Shown one piece after another: positions 16,158 to 25,900 of a stretch of 64,000 bases of DNA (position 1 is its first letter; each line of letters begins with the position of its first letter). Both the position numbers and the translations under genes were made by a program. The stretch spans positions 4,092,001 to 4,156,000 of the forward strand of contig OY969813.1 of NCBI GenBank assembly GCA_963703355.1, written 5' to 3'. Source of the DNA: Puia sp963703355. Its GTDB lineage: Bacteria > Bacteroidota > Bacteroidia > Chitinophagales > Chitinophagaceae. The notes beneath the pieces are model-generated. The model had not been told where the DNA came from. It saw nothing but the letters and a program-made list of their open reading frames with translations, and searched no databases.

Positions 16158-16232
16158 GGACTGCTAGCTCAGTTGGTTTAGAGCGCTGCCTCGACAAGGC
16201 AGAGGTCACTGGTTCGACCCCAGTGCAGTCCA
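16158..16232 (+). tRNA. trnV: tRNA-Val(GAC)
   Basis: 75 nt without encoded CCA. Acceptor GGACTGC/GCAGTCC, D-arm GCTCAGTTGG, anticodon stem CTGCC/GGCAG with loop TCGACAA giving anticodon GAC, T-arm CACTGGTTCGACCCCAGTG. The heptad array abuts its 5' end, and the minus-strand cardiolipin synthase gene ends 12 bp downstream. Confidence 0.96.
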
Positions 16233-16244
16233 CAAGTATAGTAT

Positions 16245-17702
16245 TTACAATAGCGGCGACACCAGCCGCGCAGTCTTTTCGAAAAATTGCTTGTAAATGG
16301 GGCGTCGTCGCCAGACATTCAAATCAATTTTTTCTGCATCTTTTAAATCGTCATAGAAAATATTCCTGAGTTCTTTGGCTACATCCGTATCGTAGACTAT
16401 AGCGTTTACTTCAAAGTTCAAATCAAAACTACGCGAGTCCATATTCGCCGTACCAACCATAGCAATGTTGTTATCCATAACCATGGTTTTTGCATGTACG
16501 AATCCTTTGTTATATAAATAAATTTCTACTCCTCTTCTCATTAAATCCATATAATAGGATCTCGCGGCTGCATTCACAAGCAGTGAATCAGATATTCCGG
16601 GGACGAGAATTTTTACTTTTACTCCACCCAGAGACGCAATCGTAAGTGCATCCAGTAATCCTTCCCCCGGAATAAAATAAGGAGTAGTAATCAGTATCTC
16701 TTGCGTGGCAAGTCCGACCGCCTGCAAAATGGAAAATAAAATAGCTGGTGCACCTGAATCAGGACCACTTGCTGCGATCTGTACAATTTTTTTGTCTTTG
16801 ACCTCCAGCATATTTTCTGTCGGAAAAAAATGATGGTCTGGTATTATTTTTTCATCAGCGCAAAAGTTCCAGTCACAGAAAAACAAATATTGTAAATATT
16901 GGATTCCCGGACCATCAATACGTAGGTGGGTATCCCTCCAAAAGATTTTCTTTTTATTGTTTTCCTTATTGATATACCGGTCGTCTACATTGATCCCGCC
17001 CACAAAAGCAGTTTTGCCATCAATAACAATAATTTTTCTGTGATTTCTATAATTCAGGCGGTTTGCCAAAGCAATAAAATAAATTCTGAGAAATGGAAAT
17101 GCTTTGACACCATTTTCGCTGAGTCTGCGTGCCAGGGTACGTCTGATACGGCGGCTGCCAAAATCGTCGTAGATAAAACGAACGGCTACGCCTTCTTTCG
17201 CTTTTTGCATGAGAATCTGTTCGATTTCACGTCCAATTTCATCATCTTCGTAAATATAGTATTCGAGGTGAATATGATGTTTCGCTTCCTTTAATGCATT
17301 TAATACTTCGGGGAATTTATTTTCGCCATTCACCAATATTTTTACGGAGTTATTGGCTGTTAAGGGACTCAGCGTTTCCTTGAGTAACATAAATGCCAGT
17401 TCCTTGTTGCTCTTCACCGTGGCGTCACTCTCGTCCAGCGTCTTTTTTGAATATTGATAAATCTGTTTGTTTAACCTGGCTGAAAGTTCGTCGTTCTCTA
17501 CCAGTTTTTTGCTGTACATCTTTCGGGTTCGATAGTTAATTCCAAAAAGGAAATAAAATATCACTCCCACGAAAGGAACGAAAATCGCAAAAAGGAGATA
17601 CGCCAGCGATTTTGTAATGCTTCGCGTATCCAGAATGATCCTAAAGCAGACAAAAATTAATACAAGTGTATAACCGACTTCGAATATGGAAATCCAGTTC
17701 AT
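16245..17702 (-). CDS. cls: cardiolipin synthase
   Basis: 485 residues; joins two phosphatidylglycerol molecules, or PG and PE, to make cardiolipin at the inner membrane. Two N-terminal membrane helices (about 4-24 and 34-54) precede two phospholipase D domains. Both HKD motifs are complete: H221-x-K223-x4-D228 and H403-x-K405-x4-D410, each followed by GG/GT and a serine/asparagine block. Length is standard for ClsA-type enzymes. The start overlaps the end of the YceI gene by 4 bp (ATGA), so it is the last gene of a minus-strand operon running from peroxiredoxin. Confidence 0.95.
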   Translation of the reverse strand: MNWISIFEVGYTLVLIFVCFRIILDTRSITKSLAYLLFAIFVPFVGVIFYFLFGINYRTRKMYSKKLVENDELSARLNKQIYQYSKKTLDESDATVKSNKELAFMLLKETLSPLTANNSVKILVNGENKFPEVLNALKEAKHHIHLEYYIYEDDEIGREIEQILMQKAKEGVAVRFIYDDFGSRRIRRTLARRLSENGVKAFPFLRIYFIALANRLNYRNHRKIIVIDGKTAFVGGINVDDRYINKENNKKKIFWRDTHLRIDGPGIQYLQYLFFCDWNFCADEKIIPDHHFFPTENMLEVKDKKIVQIAASGPDSGAPAILFSILQAVGLATQEILITTPYFIPGEGLLDALTIASLGGVKVKILVPGISDSLLVNAAARSYYMDLMRRGVEIYLYNKGFVHAKTMVMDNNIAMVGTANMDSRSFDLNFEVNAIVYDTDVAKELRNIFYDDLKDAEKIDLNVWRRRPIYKQFFEKTARLVSPLL

Positions 17703-18304
17703 GCGGATATTTCGTCAGCACTTGTCGTATCCAGGTCTGATGAAGTTACTTCAGAAACTTCATTTGATTTGGATAGTTGTACTTCGCAACTGATCCATAC
17801 GTCGTTTGAAACCAGCAGGCCACCACCTTCCAGCATACTGTTCCATTCAAGTCCCCAGTCTTTTCGGTTTATTTTCCCATTAATGGCAAAGCCGGCTTTC
17901 TCGTTTCCCCATGGATCTCTCATAACTCCTCCGAACTCGACATCCAGTTTTATTCTTTTCGTAATTCCTTTTATCGTTAAATCGCCATACAGTTCATAAC
18001 TGCCATCGTTATCAACGTTTTCGTAGGTGTTAGCTGTAAATGTGATTTCTTTATGATGTTCAACGTCAAAAAAATCGGCACTCTTCAGATGTTTGTCCCT
18101 GTCGGCATTCCCGGTGTCCACTGAAGCGGGGTCTATCCAGCAGTCGATTTCGGCAGTCATAAAATCATCGCCGGTCGTGTAGATACTCGCCTCGAATTCC
18201 TTAAATACCCCTTTTACATTGGAGATCATCAGATGTTTGATCTTAAAGGCGATTTCGCTGTGAAATGGATCAATGGTCCATTTGATTTTTGTTTCCATTG
18301 TCAA
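17699..18304 (-). CDS. YceI family lipid-binding protein
   Basis: 201 residues with a single YceI lipocalin-like barrel (about 8-175), the fold that binds polyisoprenoids. Features: 'IDPFHSEIAFKIKHLMIS' near the N-terminus, 'HLKSADFFDVEHHKEITF' in the middle and 'INRKDWGLEW' near the end, all family signatures. There is no signal peptide, so this copy is probably cytoplasmic, unlike E. coli YceI. The acidic serine/threonine tail (about 180-201) is an addition. Starts at 18304 or at the second Met (18298) are both possible. It is translationally coupled to cls. Confidence 0.92.
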   Translation of the reverse strand: MTMETKIKWTIDPFHSEIAFKIKHLMISNVKGVFKEFEASIYTTGDDFMTAEIDCWIDPASVDTGNADRDKHLKSADFFDVEHHKEITFTANTYENVDNDGSYELYGDLTIKGITKRIKLDVEFGGVMRDPWGNEKAGFAINGKINRKDWGLEWNSMLEGGGLLVSNDVWISCEVQLSKSNEVSEVTSSDLDTTSADEISA

Positions 18305-18325
18305 ATTTTTATAAGTGAATAAAAA

Positions 18326-18901
18326 CTATGTCCCTGTATCTTCTTTAATCATTTTTAGACCCTTCGTCCACCGGATCAACTGGTTCAACATGGCCGTAGC
18401 TGCCTTCTGCGAAATTTCATTTACTTCGAGAACGTCCTCATCATTGATATTTTTTTCAAAAAATGGAAAATTAACAGATTCCACAATAGGGACCATTTTA
18501 AATGTGGAAAGATCTGCTTTCAGACTGTTAGAGGCTCTCGTGCCTGCGGATACACCCCCATAGCTTACAATACCAGCAGCTTTAAACTGCCATTCCTGTA
18601 CTAGATATTCCAGCGCGTTTCTCAAAGGCGCAGGATAATTATAATCATATTCTGCTGTTACAAATATGAACATATCTGCTTCGTCGATTTTCGCGCTCCA
18701 TCGTTTGGTGTGTTCATGTTCGTATTTCTTAAGTCTGGGATGATTGGGTTCATTCATCATCGGAAGATTTATTTCACCGAGATCCAGTAACTCGACGTGA
18801 AAACTGCCATGATTTTTTGCTAATTCCGTTATCCAGTTTGCGACGATAGGACCTTTTCTGCCTGGTCTCACGGTGGAGGAAATGATTTTTAAATTGTACA
18901 T
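18326..18901 (-). CDS. NAD(P)H-dependent FMN reductase
   Basis: 191 residues with a flavodoxin-like fold of the NADPH-dependent FMN/azo/quinone reductase family. The phosphate loop 'SSTVRPGRKGP' (about 8-18) and the FMN-contact segment 'TAEYDYNYPAPLRNALEYL' (about 82-100) are typical, as is 'VSYGGVSAGTRA'. Cytoplasmic. It lies between the DsbA-like gene (48 bp upstream) and YceI (21 bp downstream) in a redox-stress operon, so a role in quinone or chromate-type detoxification is plausible; the natural substrate is unknown. Confidence 0.92.
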   Translation of the reverse strand: MYNLKIISSTVRPGRKGPIVANWITELAKNHGSFHVELLDLGEINLPMMNEPNHPRLKKYEHEHTKRWSAKIDEADMFIFVTAEYDYNYPAPLRNALEYLVQEWQFKAAGIVSYGGVSAGTRASNSLKADLSTFKMVPIVESVNFPFFEKNINDEDVLEVNEISQKAATAMLNQLIRWTKGLKMIKEDTGT

Positions 18902-18949
18902 GTTTTATTCGTAGTTCACTCAAAGTCTGGTGATAAAGGCTTAAAAAAT

Positions 18950-19474
18950 TTATTGTGCGTGTTGAATCGCGCGTGACAGTGATTCATAGGTTTCATCATA
19001 TGTTTCAAGCCGGCTTCCATTGACAAAAAAAGTAGGCGTGCCATTGACGCCGCTCCTGATGCCGCTTTCAAAATCAGATTCTATTCTCGCAAGCATGGTT
19101 TTGCTTTTCCAGTCGCCTGCAAACATGTCCATATCGAGATGAAGGTTTTTGGCAAAGTGAAGAAGGTTACTGGCGGAGAGCATTTCCTGGTTTTCAAAAA
19201 TGGTATCATGCATTTCCCAAAATTTCGACTGCCTGTCTGCGGCTTCGGCAGCCTGAGCGGAAATGAGCGCCATCGGATGCATTTCCTGTAACGGGAAATT
19301 CCGAAATACCAATAATAAATTCTTATCAAACTGCCTCAGCAGTCTTTTTAGAAGAGGATGCGCCAATCCACAGTGAGGGCATTGATAGTCGCCATATTCT
19401 ACCAATACAATCGTTGCTTTTGCGTTTCCAGTCTTGTGATCCTGGTCTGTAACAGGTGATTTTAATTTTGACAT
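18950..19474 (-). CDS. DsbA-like thioredoxin-fold protein, cytoplasmic
   Basis: 174 residues; thioredoxin fold with a helical insertion. Active site C32-P-H-C35, the DsbA dipeptide, and a cis-proline loop 'NGTPTFFVNG' with P147. No signal peptide or lipobox is present, so it should act in the cytoplasm, which fits the DsbA/FrnE-like group seen beside peroxiredoxins rather than periplasmic DsbA. It starts 3 bp after the peroxiredoxin stop. A possible role is reduction or repair partner of the upstream peroxiredoxin; inference from context. Confidence 0.9.
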   Translation of the reverse strand: MSKLKSPVTDQDHKTGNAKATIVLVEYGDYQCPHCGLAHPLLKRLLRQFDKNLLLVFRNFPLQEMHPMALISAQAAEAADRQSKFWEMHDTIFENQEMLSASNLLHFAKNLHLDMDMFAGDWKSKTMLARIESDFESGIRSGVNGTPTFFVNGSRLETYDETYESLSRAIQHAQ

Positions 19475-19477
19475 ATT

Positions 19478-19960
19478 TCAGACTTTATTTTTTTGAGCTT
19501 CCATTGCTTCCAGTGCTTCCAGAATTCCATCTGCACCCGGGTTGATGCCATCGGGCGAGAGATAACTCCATTGAATAATCCCCTTTTCATCAATCACGAA
19601 TAAAGCTCTGCGACATTCGCCCTCGATTTCATTGTATGCTCCATATTTACTGGAAATTTCGCCTTTTGGTTCAAAGTCAGCCAAAAGAGGGAAATGAAGC
19701 TTGCGACTTTGAGAAAAAGCCATGTGACACCATTTGCTGTCGACGGAAATGCCTAAAATTTCCGCGTTGGATTTATGAAAAAATGCAAGTGTTTCATTGT
19801 ACAAAGCCATCTGATCACTGCAAACCGGACTCCAGTCTGCCGGATAAAAAGCCAGTATCACCCTTTTACCCAAAAAATCCGACAACTTCAATTTTTGATC
19901 AGGGGTAGCGTGTAAGTCAAAATCCGGGGCCCTGGTTCCTTTTTGTAAGATCATTTTCAC
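19478..19960 (-). CDS. peroxiredoxin (AhpC/TSA family)
   Basis: 160 residues. Reduces peroxides with a peroxidatic cysteine, C47, in P40-ADWSPV-C47, the P-x3-(T/S)-x2-C motif with serine. Further cysteines C78 and C116 could resolve it; C116 is in 'GECRRALFVID', next to the conserved arginine. The tryptophan in the active-site loop fits the AhpE / one-domain atypical groups. The start at 19960 is GTG; an ATG at 19954 would be equally good. It heads the stress operon Prx - DsbA-like - FMN reductase - YceI - Cls. Confidence 0.93.
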   Translation of the reverse strand: MKMILQKGTRAPDFDLHATPDQKLKLSDFLGKRVILAFYPADWSPVCSDQMALYNETLAFFHKSNAEILGISVDSKWCHMAFSQSRKLHFPLLADFEPKGEISSKYGAYNEIEGECRRALFVIDEKGIIQWSYLSPDGINPGADGILEALEAMEAQKNKV

Positions 19961-19965
19961 GAAGT

Positions 19966-20112
19966 TTAAAATCTTTTATAGCTTTCCAGCGCTTCTTTAC
20001 AGGCCAGAACGGCCTGACTAAATTTAGCGAAATAATTCGCCACCGGCAGGTTATTTTTAAAATTCCTTTCAACTTCTGACAGTTTTTTTTCGCGTTTGTG
20101 TATGTTGGTTAA
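19966..20112 (-). CDS. possible small ORF upstream of peroxiredoxin
   Basis: A 48-codon open stretch with protein-like, helical composition ('KKLSEVERNFKNNLPVANYF', then 'FSQAVLACKEALESYKRF'), ending 5 bp before the peroxiredoxin GTG. It has no ATG; only a GTG within it (about 28 codons from the stop) could start it. It may be an eroded or mis-started small gene, or chance. No family recognised. Confidence 0.25.
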   Translation of the reverse strand, partial: LTNIHKREKKLSEVERNFKNNLPVANYFAKFSQAVLACKEALESYKRF

Positions 20113-20177
20113 TTATTTGAATCAAACCTTTAAGATGCCGTTTGATACCGATTAATCACCTATTAACAACTTTTGGT

Positions 20178-20208
20178 TGTGCGGATCCTCCCAAATATTT
20201 TAATTTCG
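20178..20208 (+). promoter_or_regulatory. possible promoter of the RND efflux operon
   Basis: -33 TGTG (20178-20181), 19 bp spacer, -7 TAATTTCG (20201-20208). Each element has one mismatch to TTTG / TAnnTTTG. The spacing and position, 90 bp before the ATG at 20298, support it, but it is weaker than the rpsA promoter. Confidence 0.4.
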
Positions 20209-20297
20209 CGGGGCTTTTAGCAGACTTTTAATTGGTGCTTAGAATATGTAAATTGAATCCTCTATTTTCTGAGCACAGGATTTGTAGAAAATTCAGT

Positions 20298-21677
20298 ATG
20301 GCATTAAAAAAGCTTCGTTCTTTCAGGGACACATATATAGTCCGGATTTTATTCATTACTGGTTTAACGTTTACCTTCTTTCAGCCCAGAGCCCAATACG
20401 TCGCCCCCGGGGATAGCCTGCAGTCATTAACTCTCGGGCAATGTATTGATTATGCTTTTAAACATCAGCCAGCGTTATTTCAGTCGTATATCAATCAGTC
20501 CATTACCAGAACCAACAACGCAATTAACTTATCGGGATGGTATCCCCAGATCAATCTTGGGGGAAATTTTACCCACTATAACTCATTGCCAACAAGTTTT
20601 ATTACCGATTCCACGACTGGCCAGCCCGTAAAACAACATACGGGTGTAGTTAATACAGCAGTGCCTGCGCTTACTGTGAGTCAGGCTTTATTCAGCCCAA
20701 GCCTGTTATACGCAGCAAAAGCAGCCAATTTTTATGTTCAGCAGGCGGAGCAGGTAACGGATAGCACCAAAATTGATCTGGTCGCTTCGGTAAGCAAGGC
20801 CTTTTATAATCTGCTTTTAACCATCGAACAGATTACCGTATTAAAAGAAGATACGGCACGCCTTACCAAAAATCTGAATGACGCATATCATCAATATGTA
20901 GGCGGGATTGTTGATATGACCGATTATCAGGAAGCTGCCATTTCACTCAATAATTCCAAAGCGCAATTAAAACAGGCGGTAGAGAATGTGATACCGCAAT
21001 ATGCCAGCCTGAAACAATTGATGGGATGGCCACCGCAAACCAGATTTAATGTGAGTTTTGACACCCTTGAAATGAAGCAGGACATTCTTATTGATACCAC
21101 GCAGGAACTGGTATATGAGAAGCGAATCGAATATAAAATCCTTCAGACAAATAAGACCCTGCAACACCAGGTTACAGACTACTACAAATTATCTTTTCTC
21201 CCAACAGTATCCGGTTTCTTCAATTATGACTTTCAATATGAGAATAATAATCTTGCCGCGCTTTATGCAAATGTTTATCCTTATTCCTTCATCGGAATCT
21301 CTGTAAATCTTCCCATATTCACCGGATTTTACCGAACGAAAAACATAGAAAAATCAAAGTTGCAGGAGCAGCTGCTGGACTGGAGTCAGATCAGCCTGAA
21401 ATCAGAGATATATACCGAATATACAACGGCGCTGGCTAATTATAAATCGAATTTGTACAATCTGTATACGATGCAGGATAATGTGGCTATGGCAAAAAAT
21501 GTATACGACATTGTAACGCTTCAGTATCAGCAGGGCGTAGTAGCTTACCTGAATGTAATTACTGCGGAATCGAATCTGATCACGTCACAAATAGGATATC
21601 TGAATGCGTTGTTCCAGGTTTTATCAAACAAAGTAGATCTTCAGAAATCTATGGGTATTATAAATTATAATCATTAA
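20298..21677 (+). CDS. TolC-family outer-membrane efflux protein
   Basis: 459 residues from the ATG at 20298, chosen because it gives a signal peptide (about 1-36, ending 'FFQPRAQ'); a TTG at 20232 would add 22 residues. It forms the trimeric outer-membrane channel and periplasmic helical tunnel of a tripartite pump. The OEP repeat pattern is clear: 'LTLGQCIDYAFKHQPAL' at the start of repeat one and 'YQQGVVAYLNVITAESNLIT' near the end. First gene of a four-gene operon with adaptor and two RND permeases; 21 bp to the adaptor. Confidence 0.94.
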   Translation: MALKKLRSFRDTYIVRILFITGLTFTFFQPRAQYVAPGDSLQSLTLGQCIDYAFKHQPALFQSYINQSITRTNNAINLSGWYPQINLGGNFTHYNSLPTSFITDSTTGQPVKQHTGVVNTAVPALTVSQALFSPSLLYAAKAANFYVQQAEQVTDSTKIDLVASVSKAFYNLLLTIEQITVLKEDTARLTKNLNDAYHQYVGGIVDMTDYQEAAISLNNSKAQLKQAVENVIPQYASLKQLMGWPPQTRFNVSFDTLEMKQDILIDTTQELVYEKRIEYKILQTNKTLQHQVTDYYKLSFLPTVSGFFNYDFQYENNNLAALYANVYPYSFIGISVNLPIFTGFYRTKNIEKSKLQEQLLDWSQISLKSEIYTEYTTALANYKSNLYNLYTMQDNVAMAKNVYDIVTLQYQQGVVAYLNVITAESNLITSQIGYLNALFQVLSNKVDLQKSMGIINYNH

Positions 21678-21698
21678 TTGATTCTTTAAGCATCCTTC

Positions 21699-22904
21699 AT
21701 GAAAAAAGTATTACCAATCAGATTGATCATCCTGAGTGTATTGTTTTTTTCCTGCAAGCAAAAACAACCGCCTCCGAATCCGCCGGTGCCCGTCAATCTG
21801 TTCACGGTGCATTCCCAGAAAGTTTATTATTACGATAATTTTCCAGCAACTACAGAAGCTCTGAGTCAGGTTGATCTTCATCCACAGGTGCAGGGATATG
21901 TCACAGGAATATTTTTTACAGAAGGAACGATTGTTCATAAGGGTCAGAAATTATATGAAATAGACAAGACATTGTATCAGGCCGCCTATGATCAGGCGAT
22001 TGCCAACGTAAAAGTTGCTCAGGGAAACCAGGTGCAGGCAAAACAGGATGCGGACCGGTATACTTATTTAAATAATCACAATGCCATTGCAAAGCAGGTT
22101 TTGGATCACGCAGTTATAACACTCGACAATGCTGTAAATCAGGTGAAGGCTGCTGAAGAAGCAGAAAGAACTGCAAAAACAAATCTGGGTTATGCAACCA
22201 TCTATGCACCATTTGATGGTATGATCGGCTTTAGTCAGGTGAAGCTTGGGAATCTGGTAACCGTAGGGACTACTTTGCTCAATACGATTTCGACCATAGA
22301 TCCAATCGCCGTTGACTTTCTGATAAATGAAAAACAACTTCCTCATTATGAAAACCTGCAACATAACAGAGGGATCCACCCAGATTCATTATTCACTTTT
22401 TTATTGCCCGATAATACCCTGTATCCATATCCGGGTAAAATATCTGTTATCGACAGGGCCGTTGATCCGCAAACAGGATCCATTCGTGTGAGGCTTGTTT
22501 TCCCAAATCCTAAATTAACGCTGAAAGACGGATTGAGTTGTGTGGTGCGTGAACACAATCAGGATACTATGCCACAAATGTTGATACCTGGAAAAGCGAT
22601 CGTGGAGCAAATGGGAGAATATTTTGTATTTGTTGCAAAGGACACAATACTTGCGCGTAAATCAGATTCAACGCAGAAAAAAGAAGCGGACACTGCGCAA
22701 CCCCGACTTACTCTTCGTGCTTTTCAGAAAAAAGTTCAGGTAGGGCGAATACTTGGTGAAAACCAAGTCGTGAAATCAGGCATTGCGGATGGAGAGCGCA
22801 TTGTTGTTGATGGTGTGCAGGCCATTCATGACGGATCTGAAATTAATGCAAGTGCCCCGGGTGGAAAATCAGCTGCGAAAAAAAGTGAAAGCGGACATGA
22901 ATAA
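21699..22904 (+). CDS. RND efflux periplasmic adaptor lipoprotein
   Basis: 401 residues, membrane fusion protein family. A lipoprotein signal ends at C19 (LFFSC), so it is anchored in a membrane. Order: lipoyl-like half motif with 'VDLHPQVQGYVTGIFFTEGT' (about 55-75), coiled hairpin (about 85-165), second lipoyl half 'ATIYAPFDGMIGFSQVKLGN' (about 165-185), beta-barrel and membrane-proximal domain. The hydrophilic C-terminal tail is lysine/serine-rich. It links the TolC channel to the RND permeases, the first of which starts 3 bp downstream. Confidence 0.94.
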   Translation: MKKVLPIRLIILSVLFFSCKQKQPPPNPPVPVNLFTVHSQKVYYYDNFPATTEALSQVDLHPQVQGYVTGIFFTEGTIVHKGQKLYEIDKTLYQAAYDQAIANVKVAQGNQVQAKQDADRYTYLNNHNAIAKQVLDHAVITLDNAVNQVKAAEEAERTAKTNLGYATIYAPFDGMIGFSQVKLGNLVTVGTTLLNTISTIDPIAVDFLINEKQLPHYENLQHNRGIHPDSLFTFLLPDNTLYPYPGKISVIDRAVDPQTGSIRVRLVFPNPKLTLKDGLSCVVREHNQDTMPQMLIPGKAIVEQMGEYFVFVAKDTILARKSDSTQKKEADTAQPRLTLRAFQKKVQVGRILGENQVVKSGIADGERIVVDGVQAIHDGSEINASAPGGKSAAKKSESGHE

Positions 22905-22907
22905 TTT

Positions 22908-25900
22908 ATGATTGCGAATACATTTATTAAGAGACCGGTAACTGCTATAGTGATATCTATAGTATTAGTCCTGACAGGTACGATTTGTATTCTGAATCTT
23001 CCAGTTGACCAGTATCCCGAAATCACGCCTCCGATTGTACAGGTAAACGGTCAGTTTACCGGGGCTGATGCTGAAACCGTTGAACAAACCGTGGCGACTC
23101 CCATAGAGAGTCAGGTAAACGGTACACCCGGTATGGAATACATGCAGAGCAACAGCACCAACAACGGGCTGATGTCTATTAATGTTACTTTTGGTATCGG
23201 AACAGATATTGATATTGCTGCCCTCGATGTACAGAATCGCGTTAGTATTGCAACGCCTTTGATACCTGCAGTTGCCAGCAGGTTGGGATTAACTGTAAGA
23301 GCCTTAAATCCCAGTATGCTGATGATGGTAGCTGTTTACGCTCCGAAAGGAACACACGATATTACCTTTCTCGATAATTACACAAATATATTTATACAGG
23401 ATGCTTTACTCCGTGTACCCGGTGTTGGAAGTATCAATCGGTTCACTGACGATTTCAGCATGCGGGTTTGGATGAATCCGGATAAGATGGCGGCATATAG
23501 TCTGACGCCACAGGACGTGATCAATGCGCTGAATACGCAAAATGTACAGGTGGCCGCGGGTTCCGCAGGAGTACCGCCACAGTCAAAAACCCAAACATAT
23601 GAATTGGGTATTTTGGTGAACGGACGTTTGAACACGGTGCCACAATTTGAAAATATCATAGTGAAAAGTTTACCTGCAACCGGTGAACTGGTTTATCTGA
23701 AAGATGTGGCCCGTGTCGAACTCGGGAAATTTACATTTGCCAGCAATTCTTTTGTGGATGGTCATCGCGCTTCATATCTGCAAATTTATCAGGCGCCCGG
23801 TAGCAACGCATTAAAAACAGCCAATGGCGTCTATGCCACGTTAGCGCAACTGCGACAAACATTTCCTGCAGACGTTGAATACAAGGTTCCATTTGAAGCG
23901 GTGACCGTAGTAAAAGTTTCCATGTCGGATGTCGTGTGGACGCTTTTGAAAACGCTGGGTCTTGTCGCGCTAGTGGTGTTTGTGTTTTTGCAGAACTGGC
24001 GTTCCACACTTATTCCAGTGCTTGCCATTCCGGTTTCCATCCTTGGAACTTTTTGCTTTTTTATTCCGCTTGGATTTACGATCAACACACTGACCATGTT
24101 CGGCTTCGTGCTGGCGATCGGTATCGTAGTGGATGACGCGATTATTGTGGTTGAGTCTGTACAGCATTATATTGATGAACAGAAGATGTCGGCGAAGGAA
24201 GCCACCTACCATGCCATGAAAGATATTTCGGGCCCGGTTGTAGCCATCGCCCTTATTTTGGCTGCAGTTTTTGTACCCGTAGGATTTATTCCCGGCATTG
24301 TAGGAAGACTTTATCAGCAATTTGCTATTACGATTGCGATATCAGTGATTCTTTCAGCCTTCATCGCCTTGTCGCTGACGCCGGCTTTATGCACACTGCT
24401 CCTGAAACCTTCGGATGTAAAAAAAGAAGCCAAAGGTATCAATAAGCTATTTTTCCGATTCAACAACTGGTTTGAAAACGTTACCAATAAATATTCCAAT
24501 GGTGTCCAGAAAAGTATCAAAGCTTCCCGGTTCATCGTAATATTACTGGTTTGCATATGTGTGGCGACGTATTTTTTATTCCAGCAAAAAGCTTCCGGTT
24601 TTATTCCTTCTGAAGATGATGGAAATTTATACGTCACATTTCAGTTACCTCCGGCATCTTCTACCGCGCAGTCGGTAGAAGTTATGAATAAACTGATGAA
24701 GGTTGTTGCCACTACACCTGGCGTAGGACATTATGCCGCACTATCCGGACTGAACGTACTTAACAATGCATCCAATTCAAATGCGGGCACCATTTATGTG
24801 CAGCTTAATCCATGGGATGAGCGCAGTGAAACAGATCAACAGGTTCCGGGCATCATGGATGTGATGCGAAAAAGGATTGCCGACGCCGGAGTAACCAATG
24901 CAAATGTTGAAGTGATACAGCCTTCTCCGATTCCCGGTGTTGGTCAGACAGTTGGTTTTAGTTTTCAGATTGAACAACGAAATACCGATGATGACTTACA
25001 TGCTTTTGAAGCGGTGATTAAAAAATTTATCGACGAAGCCAATAAGAATCCTGCTATTTCAGGTGCCTACAGTTTTTATGGAGCACACACACCTGGTTTC
25101 AATCTTACGGTAGACAGGGACAAATGTGAAAAACTCGGAGTTAATATCAATGACGTTTTCACGACCATCCAGGCCTACATGGGTAGTTTGTATATTAATG
25201 ATTTTACTGTTTATAACCGAACTTTTCATGTGGTAGTACAGGCGGATACAACATTCAGAAAAGTGATATCCGATGTCAATAAATATTATGTGCGTAATCA
25301 GGCGGGGCAGATGTTGCCATTGGGAACACTGGTAAGTTATTCTACCGCTGAAACTGCACCATTGATTTCTCATTTCAATATCTTCCGTTCTGCTGAAATA
25401 GACGGAAGCTCCGGCGCCGGATATAGCAGCAATGAGACGATCGAAGCTTTAAAAGATGTAGCAGCGAAAGTTTTACCGCAAGGGTATGAATATGAATTTT
25501 CGGGATTGAGTTACGAAGAAATTAAAGCGGGTTCCACCACCATTTACATTTTTGCTTTTTCATTGACGTTCGTATTTCTATTTCTCGCAGCCTTATATGA
25601 AAGCTGGTCGGTACCGTTTTCTGTTTTATTTGCTGTTCCGATTGGAGCATTTGGCGCCATTGGAACGTTGTTGTTGGTTCCCAGTCTGACGAACAATGTG
25701 TACGCCCAAATCGGTTTGATTACTTTGATTGGTCTCGCTGCAAAAAATGCGATTTTGATAGTTGAATTTGCCAAAGTGCGTGTTGACAGGGGAGAAGATT
25801 TGCTTGAATCCACACTGGAAGCTGTGCGATTGAGGCTTCGCCCGATTATTATGACCTCAATGGCATTTATACTCGGCGTATTGCCATTGGTGCTTGCTAC

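Noticed and set aside
20232..20297. TTG start of the TolC gene
   Set aside because: It would place 22 polar residues before the signal peptide; the ATG at 20298 gives a normal one.
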